Positions 46,026 to 62,724 of a stretch of DNA of 64,000 nucleotides are shown one piece after another. The translations under genes and the position numbers were made by a program. Origin of the DNA: Clusia tigrina (taxonomy: Eukaryota > Arthropoda > Insecta > Diptera > Clusiidae); contig OV050030.1 in assembly GCA_920105625.2 (NCBI GenBank), positions 321,274,368 to 321,338,367 of the forward strand, written 5' to 3'. Below the pieces are notes generated by a model. It saw nothing but the letters and a program-made list of their open reading frames with translations. It did no database searches and was not told the DNA's origin. Position 1 is the stretch's first letter, and each line of letters opens with the position of its first letter.

Positions 46026-46254
46026 CTGCGGCCAACGGCAGCGCAAATCGCTGACACCGAATTTTCACGTGCATCAGCACTTTGTGCACATTAATTGTAG
46101 TTTTTTTGCATTACCTTTTTATTATTTGTTTATGTTTTATTTTATATGTAAAATATCTAAGTAAGCAATAATGGTTCAATTGTAATAGTATAAATTAAGT
46201 GAAGTTATTAAATATGTATCAGTTCTTTGAAACCTATCAACGAGTGTTTTATTG
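45978..46254 (+). repeat. BEL-B 3' LTR
   Basis: It starts TGTTGCATTC next to the polypurine tract, contains AT-rich U3/R-like sequence and ends approximately where ttggtcattccgg begins at 46255. The start resembles that of the BEL-C LTR (TGTTGCATAT). No second copy is present in the window, so the exact end is inferred. Confidence 0.6.
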
Positions 46255-46445
46255 AATTGGTCATTCCGGAGGACTGGTTATATGCACTAGTACCTTCACT
46301 CAACAATAGTCTTGGTTTTGTACCTAGGCTACTTTCCACACAAATATCGAAGATCTGGTTATAAGCACCAGTATCTTCATTCAATATTAGTCTTGGTTTT
46401 GCACCTAGGCTATTTCATAACCACAAAACAAGGGTCTGGTGTAAC
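46255..46445 (+). other. BEL-leader-like sequence after the LTR, with two ~85-bp repeats
   Basis: The LTR is followed by ttggtcattccggaggac, which looks like the primer-binding/leader start of BEL elements rather than unrelated host flank. Two imperfect repeats of about 80-85 bp follow (46274 and 46356), sharing ctggttata.gcac and tagtcttggttttg.acctaggct. This suggests the LTR was once the 5' LTR of another copy, or that two copies recombined. Confidence 0.5.
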
Positions 46446-46950
46446 CATCAGGATCCAGCAAAAGTAAGGTGGAATAAAAGAATTCCCACTCTTAACGCCA
46501 TTATTTCATTTAGTCTGTGCTTTAAATTATCTTCGCACACAATTTTGCAATTTACTAACTCAAATTAAACTCAAATTCTAATACAAGTTTTGTTTTCCAA
46601 CAGCGAAAATGCAGCATATCGTGTCTTTTGAATTCAATAATTCAAAGGCAGGCTAGATGTTCAGATTTACAATCTGACAAACATAAATATATCACAGCTT
46701 GTTTTGTAGAAAACAAAAGTAAAGCAATGCAAATGACAAATTTAAAGAAGTCCGCTTGCATACATACTTTGTTGGTGCACTTTATCAAAATAAAGCGAAG
46801 TCAGTATGGTGTAACCTAAACCATGGTGTAACCAAACAAGCCAACACAAATGCAAGCAACAACAAGCTCTGCCAATAGATCGCTGACCGACTGCATTTCC
46901 ACTGGTATTTTGGTACTAATTTTATTTAGTTAGCTTTGTATATATTGTTA
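46446..46950. other. Unassigned interval before mariner-2
   Basis: No open frame of note. The short word atggtgtaacc occurs twice near 46806-46836. It could be part of an LTR or leader disrupted by mariner-2. Confidence 0.35.
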
Positions 46951-48213
46951 CGAGGGCGGATTGATATTGAAGCTACCTAAGTAGGAAAAAAACATTTTTT
47001 TTGTTTCAAAAACCATTTATTTCTCAACATAGTCTCCTTTTACTTCGACACACTTAGTAAGACGATATTTAAACTTTTTTATACCATCTGAATAATACGA
47101 TTTCGGGAACCCCTCAAAATACGCGTTAGTTTCGGTAATCACTTCTTCGTTTGAGATGAATCTTTTTCCTGCGAGCCATTTTTTGAAGTTTGGAAACAGG
47201 AAAAAGTCACTAGGAGCTAAATCTGGACTATAAGGTGGATGATTAACCAATTCGAAGTGTATTTCACGTAATTTTAGCATCGTATCTAATGCTGTGTGAA
47301 CCGGTGCGTTGGCTTAAAGAAAGATCATTTTTTCTTATTTAAATGTGGTTGTTTTTCCTTGATTGCATCAATCAATTGATCCAATAATGCACGATAATAC
47401 TTTCCTGTGATTGTGGATCCTTTTTCAAGATAATCGATGAGCAATATTCCGTGTGCATCCCAAAATACAGTGGCCATAACCTTGCCAGCCGATTTCACTG
47501 CCTTCGCCTTCTTCGGAGCACTTCCACCAGCTTCCACCCATTGTTTCGATTGATTTTTGGTTTCAGGTGTGTAGTGGTGGACCCACGTTTCATCAACAGT
47601 TATTAATCGACGCGAAAAATCAACAAGACTACGCTTTATCGTGTCCAAACACCGCTGTGAAGTGGTCTGTCGAACTCGTTTTTGTTCGACACTGAGCAAA
47701 CGCGGCACCCATCTTGCCGATAGCTTTTTCATATGCAAATGTTCATGCAAAATGTTGAACACACGTTCATATGATATGTTTACCATTTCAACAATCTCAC
47801 GCAACTTGACGCGGCGATCATTCATAACGATATCGAGGATTTTCATGATATTTTCTTCAGTAACCACCTCTTTTGGCCTTCCTGTTGATGGTATTGTTGC
47901 AGTGCTTATATTTTACCATGTAATCTGACGGAGCAGACTCACCGTAATGTTTATCGAACTTTACTTTTGTCTCTTTCGCCGTTTTCCCTTCCAAATAATA
48001 GTGTTTAATCACTGCACGAAATTCGCTTTTTCCCATTTTTCAAGAAACACAAAAGTTGCTTACTTCAAACGACTACAACAAACAAACTAGTCGATGAATT
48101 TGGGTGAAATTTTAACAGCTGACGTTTGAAAGATCGCAATTTCTAAAAAAAAAAAGTTTTTGTGTTTGTGCTGCCATCTAGCGCTAGGTAGCTTCAATAT
48201 CAATCTGCCCTCG
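46951..48213 (-). mobile_element. Mariner-2: full-length mariner element, antisense transposase
   Basis: Terminal inverted repeats of about 29 bp (cgagggcggattgatattga ... / reverse complement of tcaatatcaatctgccctcg) begin at 46951 and end at 48213, flanked by TA at 46949-46950 and 48214-48215. The length of 1263 bp is normal for mariner. The transposase lies on the minus strand and is broken, so the ends are intact but the enzyme is not. Confidence 0.9.
47017..48036 (-). pseudogene. Mariner-2 transposase, inactivated
   Basis: ATG at 48036 opens the HTH_48 DNA-binding domain (MGKSEFRAVIKHYYLEGKTA, FDKHYGESAPS). A deletion/shift near 47890 then leads to 47867-47325 (MVTEENIMKILDIV, LHMKKLSARWVPRLL, TVDETWVHHYTPE with the first catalytic Asp). 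The second catalytic box reads FL, a stop at 47314-47316, then ANAPVH, so Gln-Asp has become stop-Ala. The rest (HPPYSPDLAPSDFFLFPNFK, third Asp, ending GDYVEK) is in 47280-47017. This is a D,D34D-type mariner. Confidence 0.85.
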
Positions 48214-48314
48214 TAATTAAGCAATTTATATTATAAATCGATATTAAAGTCAGTCATTCTGAAAGCACCAGAAGGTTCATAAATCGTTTATTTTTTATAA
48301 CGTTCTTATTTCAA

Positions 48315-48400
48315 CCAGTTGTTACTAGTTAAGGTGCTGGTAGCAATGAAATCCACTCCAGTTACTACCAGTTAAAGTGCTGGTAGCAACTAAATCCATG
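48315..48400. repeat. 43-bp tandem repeat, two units
   Basis: The units at 48315-48357 and 48358-48400 share ccagtt.ttac.agttaa.gtgctggtagcaa..aaatcca with about six differences. They lie just before the copia-2 Gag and may be part of its leader. Confidence 0.8.
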
Positions 48401-48459
48401 GCATCCAAACTTCAATCGGTTCAAGTGCTAATTGAAGATCTTGGGCCTTAACAAAGTGC

Positions 48460-49190
48460 AACCAAACTCGATTGCACGAACACTAATATTTTATTTTTGC
48501 AGCAAAAGTATTATTCTTTCAGCAAGGAACCGGATGATGACAACGCAGCTTTCCTTTCAAAATTAATGGAATTTTTGCAGAATTTGCGTGACCAAAATGA
48601 ACCAATTTCAAATACAATGATCATGACGAAAATTCAAATGTTCTTGCCGGTAGAATATAACCATCCATAGCGCTTGGGAGTCAACCGGTGCAGAAAGACA
48701 AGCTATGACTAACTTGCGTGCGTGTTTAATGGCCGAGGAGCTAAGTTTAAAATCACAAGAAAAACTTGAAAGTGTGCAGGCGTTTGTAGCAAAAAGAGGA
48801 GTATCGAAAAAAATTTGGACGAGCAACAAAGATAAAACGACACAGAAAGATCAGAGTCGATGTGGTGGAAACGAAAATTTTAAAGGAATATATTTTTATG
48901 CGGGGAAAAAGTCCATTGTAAACGTAATTGTCCAAAACGAAAAACTAAAGCTGAGAACAAACAAAAATGGGTGTTGACGCATTTATTTGTCATCGACGAA
49001 ACTTGTTTGAGAATCTTTCAGCAATCTTACTTCAGTCTAAGTGACTATTGGTAACGGAATAGTTATTACTGCAGAAGGAAAGGGTGACATACATATTCTG
49101 CCGTTTAATGATCAGGATTGGGTTTCTAAAGTCATTAAGGACGTTGTTAGGATGCAATCGTTTTTGCGTTCCCGAAATATAAAAAATTAA
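48460..49190 (+). pseudogene. Copia-2, left part: Gag and protease remnants
   Basis: Gag appears as YYSFSKEPDDDNAAFLSKLME and NLRDQNEPISNTMIMTKIQM in one frame, then MTNLRACLMAEELSLKSQ (48705-48977). The knuckle region KGIYFYAGKKSIVN is where copia knuckles show CFYCGKKGH; all metal ligands are replaced. The protease area shows GNGIVITAEGKGDIHILPFN and DWVSKVIKDV (about 49050-49150). The fragment ends before BEL-C. Copia sequence resumes to the right of BEL-C at 53070 with the next part of the protein. Confidence 0.75.
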
Positions 49191-49334
49191 TGAGCTATAG
49201 CACTACAAATTATTAAGAACAAAAAACTCTTAAACTTTTACTGCATTTAGGTGGTTGCGACCGTCTCATTTCAAAGTGTTGTTATTCTTAACATTTTTTA
49301 CAAAAAATCTCATTTACCGTTACAATAATACGTA
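49191..49334. other. Short unassigned stretch between copia-2 and BEL-C LTR
   Basis: AT-rich with no recognisable coding sequence. Its last bases acgta could form an imperfect 5-bp target duplication with acgtc just beyond the other LTR. Confidence 0.35.
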
Positions 49335-49477
49335 TGTAACACAAAAGAATACATTGCATACCAAAAGTGTTCGTACTTTTAATTTACAGTGTATTACAAA
49401 AGTTTTCGTACGTCAAAGCAATTTATCTAAAACAAATACTTAAAACTTCATTACTGGACAGTTTTCAATATGCAACA
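49335..49477 (-). repeat. BEL-C 3' LTR, 143 bp
   Basis: On the minus strand it starts TGTTGCATAT and ends GTGTTACA, the TG...CA ends of an LTR. The second copy at 52930-53067 matches over about 130 bp with few substitutions. The pol C-terminus overlaps the LTR by about a dozen bases (stop at 49465). Confidence 0.75.
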
Positions 49478-52400
49478 TGCCTGCGCCCTTGATGTGTCTG
49501 CCGACAGATCAACCGACTATATCCGAGCATTGGTATCGATGCAACCTTGTGTATCGCACGAATGTACCCATTTCTGGTCCTTATGTCGATCACGCGCAGT
49601 TGACCTGCTGCGTCTCCTATGGTTTTCATCACTCTTCCGAGTAGCCACAACTTAGGTGGCAGGTTGTCTTCTGACACCAACACTAAGTCGCATTTTGACT
49701 TGTTGCGCCTTTTCACAGTCCACTTCGCTTTTCGCTGCAACTCATGCAAATGCTCGGATGACCACCTCTGCCAAAAGTGTTGTTTTATGGCCGTCAGTCG
49801 CATCTCTCGGTTCTGAAGCGAAATATGTTCGTTGTCGACAGTAGGCTCTACAAGCCATCCTGTCAGAAAATGCGCTGGTGCTAGCACTGCTTCGTCGTTG
49901 GGATCAGTAGAGATCGCTGTTAATGGGCGCGAGTCTAGTATTGCCTCGATTTCTGTAACCACAGTGCACAGTTCCTCAAACGTCAGAAACGACTCGCCTA
50001 AAATGCGATCCAAATGGTATTTGGCAGATTGTACCGCGGCCTGAGTCCACCAAAATGTGGGGAGCGCGTCACCAGCCACATGTGACGAAAGTCGATGTGG
50101 CTGGTGACGCAAAACTGTGATATTTCGCCATGTAGCTGCTGCTCGTGAAGGCTTCTCTGAACTTAACTCACGACGAGTTAATTGGTGCCGTTGTCGCAGA
50201 ACAGCTGTTGGTGCCGTTGTTGCAGAACAGCTGAGTACACATGTCTCGGCATGCAATAAAACACTTGAGTGCTGCGATAAACGCCTTGGTCGCCAAATCA
50301 GAGACCACCTCCATATGAACAGCCTTAGCTGCGAAGCATATGAATACTGCGATGTAGCTTTTAGTGACGCGTACTCCCCTAAGCTCGTACGTAGTCATAA
50401 GAGGGCCACAGAAGTATACAGCACACGTCGTGAATGGCCTGGCCACATTCAATCATTCAATGGGCAAGTTTCCCATAATTTCTTCCTCGAAGCGCGGGTG
50501 GCATCGAAAGCACCGCAAGCATTTCATCGTCACCGATCGTACCTCTTTTCTTGCATGTACAATCCAAAATCGCTAATGCAGAATCGCCATCAAAGCTTGC
50601 GTGACCATATGCATATGTTTCTCATGCACATATCACACATGACAACAAACGAAGCTACTGTCGCCCGGTAGCAAAATAATATGTTTTTGATCATACGGCA
50701 AGCTTGCATTCTGTAAACGGCCTCCTACTCGCGGAATATCGATGCCATGGCAGCTTTGGATGAAAACACTCAAATCCTTCACCTTGCTTGATCAGTGTAC
50801 TTCGCCCTTCCATTGTAGCTCTCTGTATTCTCTGCCGATGCTGTTGTTGCTGCAAGCAATATACAATTCGAATTAACGCTTCGTCTAACATTGAGTCGAT
50901 ATCTCTCCTTGCACACCCTTTATTTGCCGCAAAATGCAGAGAAACAGTGCTACTCGTTTTTGAGTTTTACGAATTCACTTCGCCCTTCTATCAGCATTGT
51001 GGTCTGCTTGCGCCGTCCTTCAGCTATCTTTTTGCATACCTTATTGGACGGCCACTGTTCACATGACTTCCTTAGGAATGGTGGACCTGAGAACCAGAAA
51101 GAATTTAGTAATTCGTCAACATACGCACCTCTAGATATGATAATCGGCGGGATTTTGTCGAGAAGGAAATGCCTCCAAATTGCTGATTTAGTTGCCTTCT
51201 CGATCAAGGCCACCCTGTTGGCAACGAAAGATGTCCAAGCCGATGGATGCGCCCTCAGTCACTCGAGCACTATCTCCGAGTCGCTCCACAGATACAGCGC
51301 ATCTGGTTGAATTGGAAAATTCGATTGGGTCTTATCCACCAATTTAGACAGCAGGTGAGCTGCCATCAGCTCCAATCTGGGCAATGATTTTGTTTTGAGG
51401 GGTGCAACTCTTGATTTTGCACTCCACAATTTCACGGTGATCCCATTATCAATGTCGATTAGGGCGCACGAAGAGGCAGCAGCCGTAGGTCCGTTCTGAA
51501 GCATCAGCGAACCCGTGCATTTATACCCTTGCGAAGTTTTTTGCGCTTAAAATATAAGGCGGAACCCTGTCCTCTTGCATCGCCTTCAATTTGTTACGAA
51601 ACTCGTCCATTTAATTTGATGCTGCATGGGTAATGACTCATCCCCATGCAGCATCATTGAATCCACAGGCCTTGCAGGAAAATCTTCGCCTTTACAAAGA
51701 CCGGATTTACTAGTCCAGTTCCGACAATACAACCATTTTGGTTATCGAATTGGTGTGGGATATATCTGGCCAAACATACCTGAATACCGATGCGGGCTCC
51801 CACATAATATCAAGTGTTTCGATGATTTCGGCATCATTAACACTCAGCGTCTTTTCTCTTTCGGCTTCTGGCACCTGCCGCGGAAACTGTTGTTGTTTGA
51901 ATGCCACTTGCGTAGTGTAAAATTTTCCGAGTTTGTGAGCGGTTGGTGTCAACTACACTAATGAAATCATACATCAAAAATTGGAATGCATTAGCATCAT
52001 CTTTGCCCAACTTCTTTAGGCAGCGTGTGGCTAGGTATGGAGCTGCTGTAGTTCCATAAGTTATCGTTAGCAGTCGGTACGCCTCCAGTCTGTCCTCTCT
52101 AGATCGTCTACACAAAATCGCCTGATAGTTTGTGTCTTCTTCCGTAACCCACGCCTGACAATACATTTTCGGCACGTCGGCGGTTAACGCAAATCTGTAA
52201 CATCGACAGCGAAGCACGATGAACAGTAAGTTATCTTGCACTACAGGCCCCTTCATCATCACGTCGTTCAGAGATAAGCCGCTGCTAGTTATACAACTGC
52301 AATCGAAGACTACCCGGAGCTTCGTACTGGTAGATTCCGGACGAAGCACATGTTGATGCGGGGAAAAATACTTCAGCTTGCCGACATCCAACGTGTCTAC

Positions 52401-52957
52401 TTTTTCCATATATCCTAGCCGCAAATACTCGTCAATGAACTCCGCAAACGCTTTTTTCGTTACTGGATATTTTTCAGTCTTCTCTCTAACGCTAGAAAGC
52501 GCCGTTCAGCTACATAAAAAGATTCCGCTAATTCGTTGACATTTTGTTTGAATGGAATTTTTACGACGAATTTACTATTGTCATCTCTAGTCACGCTGCT
52601 TTGAAATATACGCTCGCACTCTGCTCCTTCGTCGGTTAGAAAAGTTTATTTGTTAGCTCCCAGATTTGCTTCAGCTCCCAGAAACGCTCTATCAGCTCTA
52701 TTCAGCTCATCTTGTCTCTCCTCTGCTCGTACTAAATCGCTCACTAAAGTTTGAGCTGTCGCATAATCATCTTCATGCATTTTCATTCCGCCTGATACAA
52801 CCCATCCCAATGTCGTTTTCTGCAACGGTGGGCAACCGTCGCTCAGCTTTATTTTCCCCACGGACAGCAATTCTAAAAACCCTGGACCAATGTCCTTTAC
52901 ACAAACACAGAAGGCACAAACTAAAAAAAAAACACAAAAGAATGCATTGCATACCAA
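49465..52957 (-). pseudogene. BEL-C Pol remnant: RT, RNase H, integrase
   Basis: From high to low: FLELLSVGKIKLSDGCPPLQ and LGWVVSGGMK (52880-52780); RT with KLRVVFDCSCITSSG, FALTADVPKMYCQAW, ITYGTTAAPYLATRCLKKLG, and YDFISVVD where FYVDD is expected; REKTLSVNDAEIIETLDIMW; RNase H with SAKSRVAPLKTKSLPRLELM and LYLWSDSEIVLE; integrase with YFCGPLMTTYELRG, SYIAVFICFAAKAVHMEVV and FCNNGTN (catalytic Asp replaced by Asn), then SAKYHLDRILGESFLTFEEL and a C-terminal part ending 49465. There are many frame changes. A 26-bp tandem duplication at 50182-50233 disrupts the integrase. Confidence 0.8.
50182..50233. repeat. 26-bp tandem duplication in BEL-C integrase
   Basis: Units ttggtgccgttgt.gcagaa plus cagctg at 50182-50207 and 50208-50233 differ at one base. 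The duplication falls right after the FCNNGTN box and shifts the frame. Confidence 0.95.
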
Positions 52958-53067
52958 AAGTTTTCGTACTTTTAATTTACAGTGTATTAGAAAACTTTTC
53001 GTACGTCAAAGCAATTTTTCTTAAACAAATACTTAAAACTTCATTACTGGCTATTCTATACGCAACA
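52930..53067 (-). repeat. BEL-C 5' LTR
   Basis: On the minus strand it starts TGTTGCGTAT at 53067 and matches the 3' LTR over its length. The inner end runs into an A/T-rich slip (plus-strand a-run at 52923-52932) in place of the TGTAACA end. Pol follows at once; no primer site or gag is seen. Confidence 0.7.
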
Positions 53068-53069
53068 CA

Positions 53070-53400
53070 CGTCTTGTATGTGCCAGAAATTCATAAAATT
53101 TTATTTTCTACAATTAAAGCTATGGACCGTGGGTACTTTTTTAAGTCCGACGAAAAGCGATGTGAACTGCTGAAGAAAGGATTGCTGTTGTGAAGTTCTG
53201 CCCACCAGTTCGCTACCTCGAGAAACTCAGATCTTCAAACGTCATGTGGCTGAACTATAAATTCTCATGCGGCAAACGTTTACTACTTGCATGAGCAGTA
53301 TAAGCTAGAATGGATTAGCCAAAAAACGCAAACATAGCCTACCGGACATGGTTCCAAAAGGTCATATCTCTATTATGCATGAAGCTAAACGAAGTTTTAA
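53070..53400 (+). pseudogene. Copia-2, right part: pre-integrase remnant
   Basis: VLYVPEIHKILFSTIKAMDR with GYFFKSDEKRCELLKKG (53077-53193) is the copia segment between protease and integrase. It continues the protein seen at 48460-49190 on the other side of BEL-C. Beyond 53200 only weak words remain (ANVYYLHEQYKLEW, about 53275). Confidence 0.65.
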
Positions 53401-57218
<3,818 letters not shown>

Positions 57219-57316
57219 TAGGTAGGTAGGAGTGGCAGCCTTTGTCGCAAAAAGCACACTTAAGCACATAGAATGGCTCGTTGTGGTACCACACTGTGAC
57301 GACGCGACTCCCCCGT

Positions 57317-59830
57317 CTAGAATTTTGGGAACCACAGTGATTCCGAAATGAACCTAGCTATGTCCTTGATGTTGATGGAAGATAGTTCGGTTAAGGAAGT
57401 GAAGAAAGATGAGCCTAGGAATTTTAATCTACGCCTGGCCAGAGCTGGGCACTGACACATGAGATGAAGTACTGTTTCTTCCTCCTCCTCAGAGCCACAG
57501 CTGCGACAGAAGTCATTGTGGGGCAGTGCTAATCTTTCAGCGTGTTTCCCGATCAGGCAGTGTCCCGTTAGCACATTTATTATAGTGCCGATGGAGTTCC
57601 TGCTGATATTGAGTAGCTGACTAGTACGCCTAATGTCGATAGTGCTCCAGGTTTGTCTGGCAACACTACAGGTATGTTCATTTACCCAGGCTTTTTTAGC
57701 TGCCTCAAGGTAGTCATGTTTTATGGCCCATTTGACCGTGGCCAGTGGGACACCTACATCAAAGGAGGGGGAGATGTCAGGGAGTAGCGTACCTATTTTG
57801 GCCAATTCATCGGCCTCGCAGTTTCCTGGAATGTCGCTATGTCCAGGCACCCAGCATATGTGAACTTGTGAGTTACCTGAAACGACGTTCAGGGAGGAGC
57901 GGCAGTCGAGTACAAGCTTAGAGGTAGTGAAAACACCAGCCAGTGACTTGACTGCCGCCTGACTGTCCGTGAATATGCGTATCAACACATCGCATACTTC
58001 ATTTCGAATAAGCCACTTGGACGCTTGGAATATTGCCATTACTTCCGCCTGAAAGACGCTGCAATGGTCAGGGAGACGATAGGAGAGCTTGATGCCAAGT
58101 TTTCTGGAGAAGATTCCGCAACCGACCTTATTCTCCAGTTTGGAGCCATCCGTATATATGTCAATGGAACTGCCAGTGACCACTAAATTGTTAGACCATT
58201 CCTCTCTACTAGGAATGTAAGTGTCGAACCCGTGGTTTAGATTAAGTGTAGAGCACGTATAGTCAACGTCCGCCTGTACGGGCGTGTCTTGCATCAGAAT
58301 ATTGGCGTGGCCCAGATTCAGTCTAGTGCAACGCGATATAGAATTGAGTCTGGTTGCCGAGCATTTTGCTTGTTGCCTAACCAGAAGCCTAGTGGGCAAC
58401 CAATGTAGGAATGCAAATAGAGCTTTGGTGGAGGTGGTACGCAGAGCCCCTGTTATCATAACCGCTGCTGTTCTTCTAACCTTGTCAAGAGGTTTTAGGT
58501 TCGCCGCCTTGTCGGTTGCGGGCCACCAGAAGACAGCGCCGTAGAGAAAGTACGGCTCAACCACCGCCGCATAGAGCCAGGACATGGTTCGAGGTTGGAC
58601 GCCCCATGTTGTACCCACGGCCCTCTTGCAGCAGTACAGAGCACACGTGGCTTTACGTACCCTCTCCGCCAAATTTGCTTTCCAATAGAGCTTAGGGTCC
58701 AGGATCAAACCTAGATACTTGACGCTATTGCTTAGGCTAAGCGTGTTCCCATTAAGTTTGGGTAGGTCAAAACTTGGTATTTTGTGCTTCCTGGTGAAGA
58801 GCATGACCTCAGTTTTGGAAGGGTTGACATCTAGGCCAACTTCGAGACACCATTGGGACAGAATGCTAAGAGTGTAGTTTAGCTTTTCCGATAGTGTTGA
58901 CAGATATTTACCGGAAACAGAGATAGCAATGTCGTCCGCATAAGCTATAGTGTTGCAGCCGGTCTGATCTAATCTCCTAAGTAGTGTGTTCACCGTCAAG
59001 TTCCATATGAGGGGTGAGAGCACACCGCCTTGTGGAGTACCTCTCTTGACAGTCCTTTTAGCATGTACGTTTCCTATTGAGGAGCTAATGACGCGTGTTT
59101 TCAGTAGCTGTTCGATGAACCTAACCAAGCTGGGGTCCAGGTTCAAGTTTACCAAGGATTTCGTGATGGCGGAGGGACAAATATTGTTGAATGCCCCTTC
59201 TATATCGAGAAATACTGCAAGGGTATATTCTTTGTTGGCAAGAGATTTCTCTACTTGCTCAATGAGCACGTGAAGCGCTGTTTCTACAGACTTGCCTTTA
59301 GTGTAGGCATGTTGTGATTTGGAAAGGCACGTGGAATTGATAGAGCTCCTGATATGTATATCAAGGACTCTTTCCAGTGTTTTCAAAAGAAAGGAGGACA
59401 GGCTAATTGGCCTATAGTCCTTAGGCTTGGTGTGGGTCGACTTTCCCGCTTTAGGGATGAAAACTACTCGAGCTTCTCTCCAGCTTATGGGAATGTACGA
59501 CCATCTTAGGCATGCATTGTAAATATGCAGTAGCCAGGGCGCAACCGCACTTGCAGTGTGCTGAATGTCCGCGGGAATGATACCATCAGGCCCGGGAGAT
59601 TTAAAAGGCTTAAAGCTGTTGATGGCCCACTGTATATGCGTGTTGGTCAATTGAAATTGGGTTGAGTGACTTAAAGAGTGGTTGGTGTTAAAAGACCTGC
59701 AATCCACAAAGATTTCATTCCCCGGGAAGTGTGTTTCTATTAGGGCGTCCAAAGTGTCGGTTTCAGAGTCGGTCCAGGTGCCGTCCGATCTCTGAATGCA
59801 TTCCAGAGCCCGAGGGGTGGTATTGAGAAT
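57317..59830 (-). CDS. LOA-C ORF2, RT and RNase H part, open
   Basis: About 835 codons are open from the gap to the stop at 57317. [107 protein letters not shown] (catalytic Asp pair). RNase [71 protein letters not shown], giving the D-E-D-D set. The C-terminal CCHC-like motif [20 protein letters not shown] and SLWFPKF end the protein. No lesion is seen. The N-terminal endonuclease is hidden by the gap. Confidence 0.9.
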   Translation of the reverse strand: MLNTTPRALECIQRSDGTWTDSETDTLDALIETHFPGNEIFVDCRSFNTNHSLSHSTQFQLTNTHIQWAINSFKPFKSPGPDGIIPADIQHTASAVAPWLLHIYNACLRWSYIPISWREARVVFIPKAGKSTHTKPKDYRPISLSSFLLKTLERVLDIHIRSSINSTCLSKSQHAYTKGKSVETALHVLIEQVEKSLANKEYTLAVFLDIEGAFNNICPSAITKSLVNLNLDPSLVRFIEQLLKTRVISSSIGNVHAKRTVKRGTPQGGVLSPLIWNLTVNTLLRRLDQTGCNTIAYADDIAISVSGKYLSTLSEKLNYTLSILSQWCLEVGLDVNPSKTEVMLFTRKHKIPSFDLPKLNGNTLSLSNSVKYLGLILDPKLYWKANLAERVRKATCALYCCKRAVGTTWGVQPRTMSWLYAAVVEPYFLYGAVFWWPATDKAANLKPLDKVRRTAAVMITGALRTTSTKALFAFLHWLPTRLLVRQQAKCSATRLNSISRCTRLNLGHANILMQDTPVQADVDYTCSTLNLNHGFDTYIPSREEWSNNLVVTGSSIDIYTDGSKLENKVGCGIFSRKLGIKLSYRLPDHCSVFQAEVMAIFQASKWLIRNEVCDVLIRIFTDSQAAVKSLAGVFTTSKLVLDCRSSLNVVSGNSQVHICWVPGHSDIPGNCEADELAKIGTLLPDISPSFDVGVPLATVKWAIKHDYLEAAKKAWVNEHTCSVARQTWSTIDIRRTSQLLNISRNSIGTIINVLTGHCLIGKHAERLALPHNDFCRSCGSEEEEETVLHLMCQCPALARRRLKFLGSSFFTSLTELSSINIKDIARFISESLWFPKF

Positions 59831-60030
59831 NNNNNNNNNNNNNNNNNNNNNNNNNNNNNNNNNNNNNNNNNNNNNNNNNNNNNNNNNNNNNNNNNNNNNN
59901 NNNNNNNNNNNNNNNNNNNNNNNNNNNNNNNNNNNNNNNNNNNNNNNNNNNNNNNNNNNNNNNNNNNNNNNNNNNNNNNNNNNNNNNNNNNNNNNNNNNN
60001 NNNNNNNNNNNNNNNNNNNNNNNNNNNNNN
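59831..60030. other. Assembly gap, 200 N
   Basis: Exactly 200 N bases. Left of it lies the ORF2 pre-RT region, right of it ORF1 about residue 180. A complete LOA element needs roughly 2 kb or more between these points (DUF4780, endonuclease), so the gap length is not real or the element is deleted. Confidence 0.98.
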
Positions 60031-60572
60031 GGACGAGCACCAACATTTTGGTGAGCCCATGCCAGCGCTCCCTTGTCTTTATCAGACATTGAAGCGGGGT
60101 CGGCAGACTCCAACCTTTGCAGAATCCTGAAGGCGGACCTCCGGGTTCTGTACGCCCGTGTAGACGGATTCACATACGTGCGAGCACCTGAAGGGAGATT
60201 GGTGCTGGGGCCCGTGCTGGAGGAGGTCGGCTTATTTGCCGAAGCTCTCCCTGCAGTCCGAGGAGCGGACGGAGGGGCGACCCTAACACCCGGCCTAGCA
60301 GCCCTGGTGCTGGGGTGGTCCGGAGCGGGGTATTTGTGACCCTGTGAGGATGCGCTTGTGGCTGGGAGCGGGGCTGGCCTTTTGGCCGTAACACCCGACG
60401 ACATCCTTGGTCTTGCGACAAATGTCCAAGACGAGGTTGTTGCTGCGCTTAAGGCTGTCTTTTGCCTAACTATGCTCGCTGTTGGTTTTGGCTCCACTTG
60501 TGGGTTGGCCGCTGGTTTTTTGTTGGATTTTGATTTTGAAAAGGTGTCCATGCAAAAAGGGTCCCCACTCAA
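60031..60572 (-). CDS. LOA-C ORF1 N-terminal part
   Basis: ATG at 60572 (MSGDPFCMDTFSKSKSNKK) opens 180 codons up to the gap. The first 130 residues are Pro/Ser/Ala/Thr-rich and basic (low complexity, probably disordered). The end reads TRRSAFRILQRLESADPASM and DKDKGALAWAHQNVG, the helical segment that precedes the DUF4780 domain in this family; compare ORF1 of LOA-A. It likely binds LINE RNA. Confidence 0.75.
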
Positions 60573-62542
<1,970 letters not shown>

Positions 62543-62595
<53 letters not shown>

Positions 62596-62601
62596 AAAAA
62601 A

Positions 62602-62665
<64 letters not shown>
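62543..62665. repeat. (AT)n microsatellite in two blocks
   Basis: TA dinucleotides at 62543-62593 and 62604-62665 separated by caaaaaaaatt. The tract truncates the Tc1 transposase. Confidence 0.95.
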
Positions 62666-62668
<3 letters not shown>

Positions 62669-62724
62669 TTTTTGAGTTTTATTTTTTTTTAAATCGCCTT
62701 ATTTTGGGTTCTATATTTGTCTTT

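Larger units (their letters stand above)
38641..46254 (+). mobile_element. BEL-B: env-bearing BEL/Pao element, nearly complete, 5' LTR missing
   Basis: Gag, protease, RT, RNase H, integrase and env-like frames lie in canonical order over 7.6 kb, followed by a polypurine tract and a 3' LTR beginning TGTTGCATTC at 45978. Lesions are few: frameshifts in gag, PR and integrase and single stops in the gag knuckle region, RT and env. The 5' LTR is absent; the gag leader follows the BEL-A env fragment directly. Of the retroelements here this is the most complete. Confidence 0.85.
49335..53067 (-). mobile_element. BEL-C: antisense BEL/Pao element, gag deleted, inserted in copia-2
   Basis: Short LTRs (49335-49477 and about 52930-53067) in direct orientation flank a minus-strand pol remnant. 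The 5' LTR (right side) is joined directly to the protease/RT linker of Pol; gag and the protease active site are missing. Copia-2 protein positions are consecutive on the two sides, so BEL-C probably inserted into copia-2. No env frame is present, unlike BEL-A and B. Confidence 0.8.

Noticed and set aside
46628..46819. 63-codon plus frame, possible small host gene
   Set aside because: No motif, no support from composition or neighbours; length is expected by chance.
49335..53067. The 130-bp direct repeat first looked like Tc1-type ends (cagtgtattacaaaagtttt)
   Set aside because: Both copies have the same orientation, TG...CA ends and exactly bracket an antisense BEL pol, so LTRs fit better.
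58284..59273. Plus-strand frames opposite LOA-C ORF2
   Set aside because: The minus strand has the complete RT and RNase H motif set.
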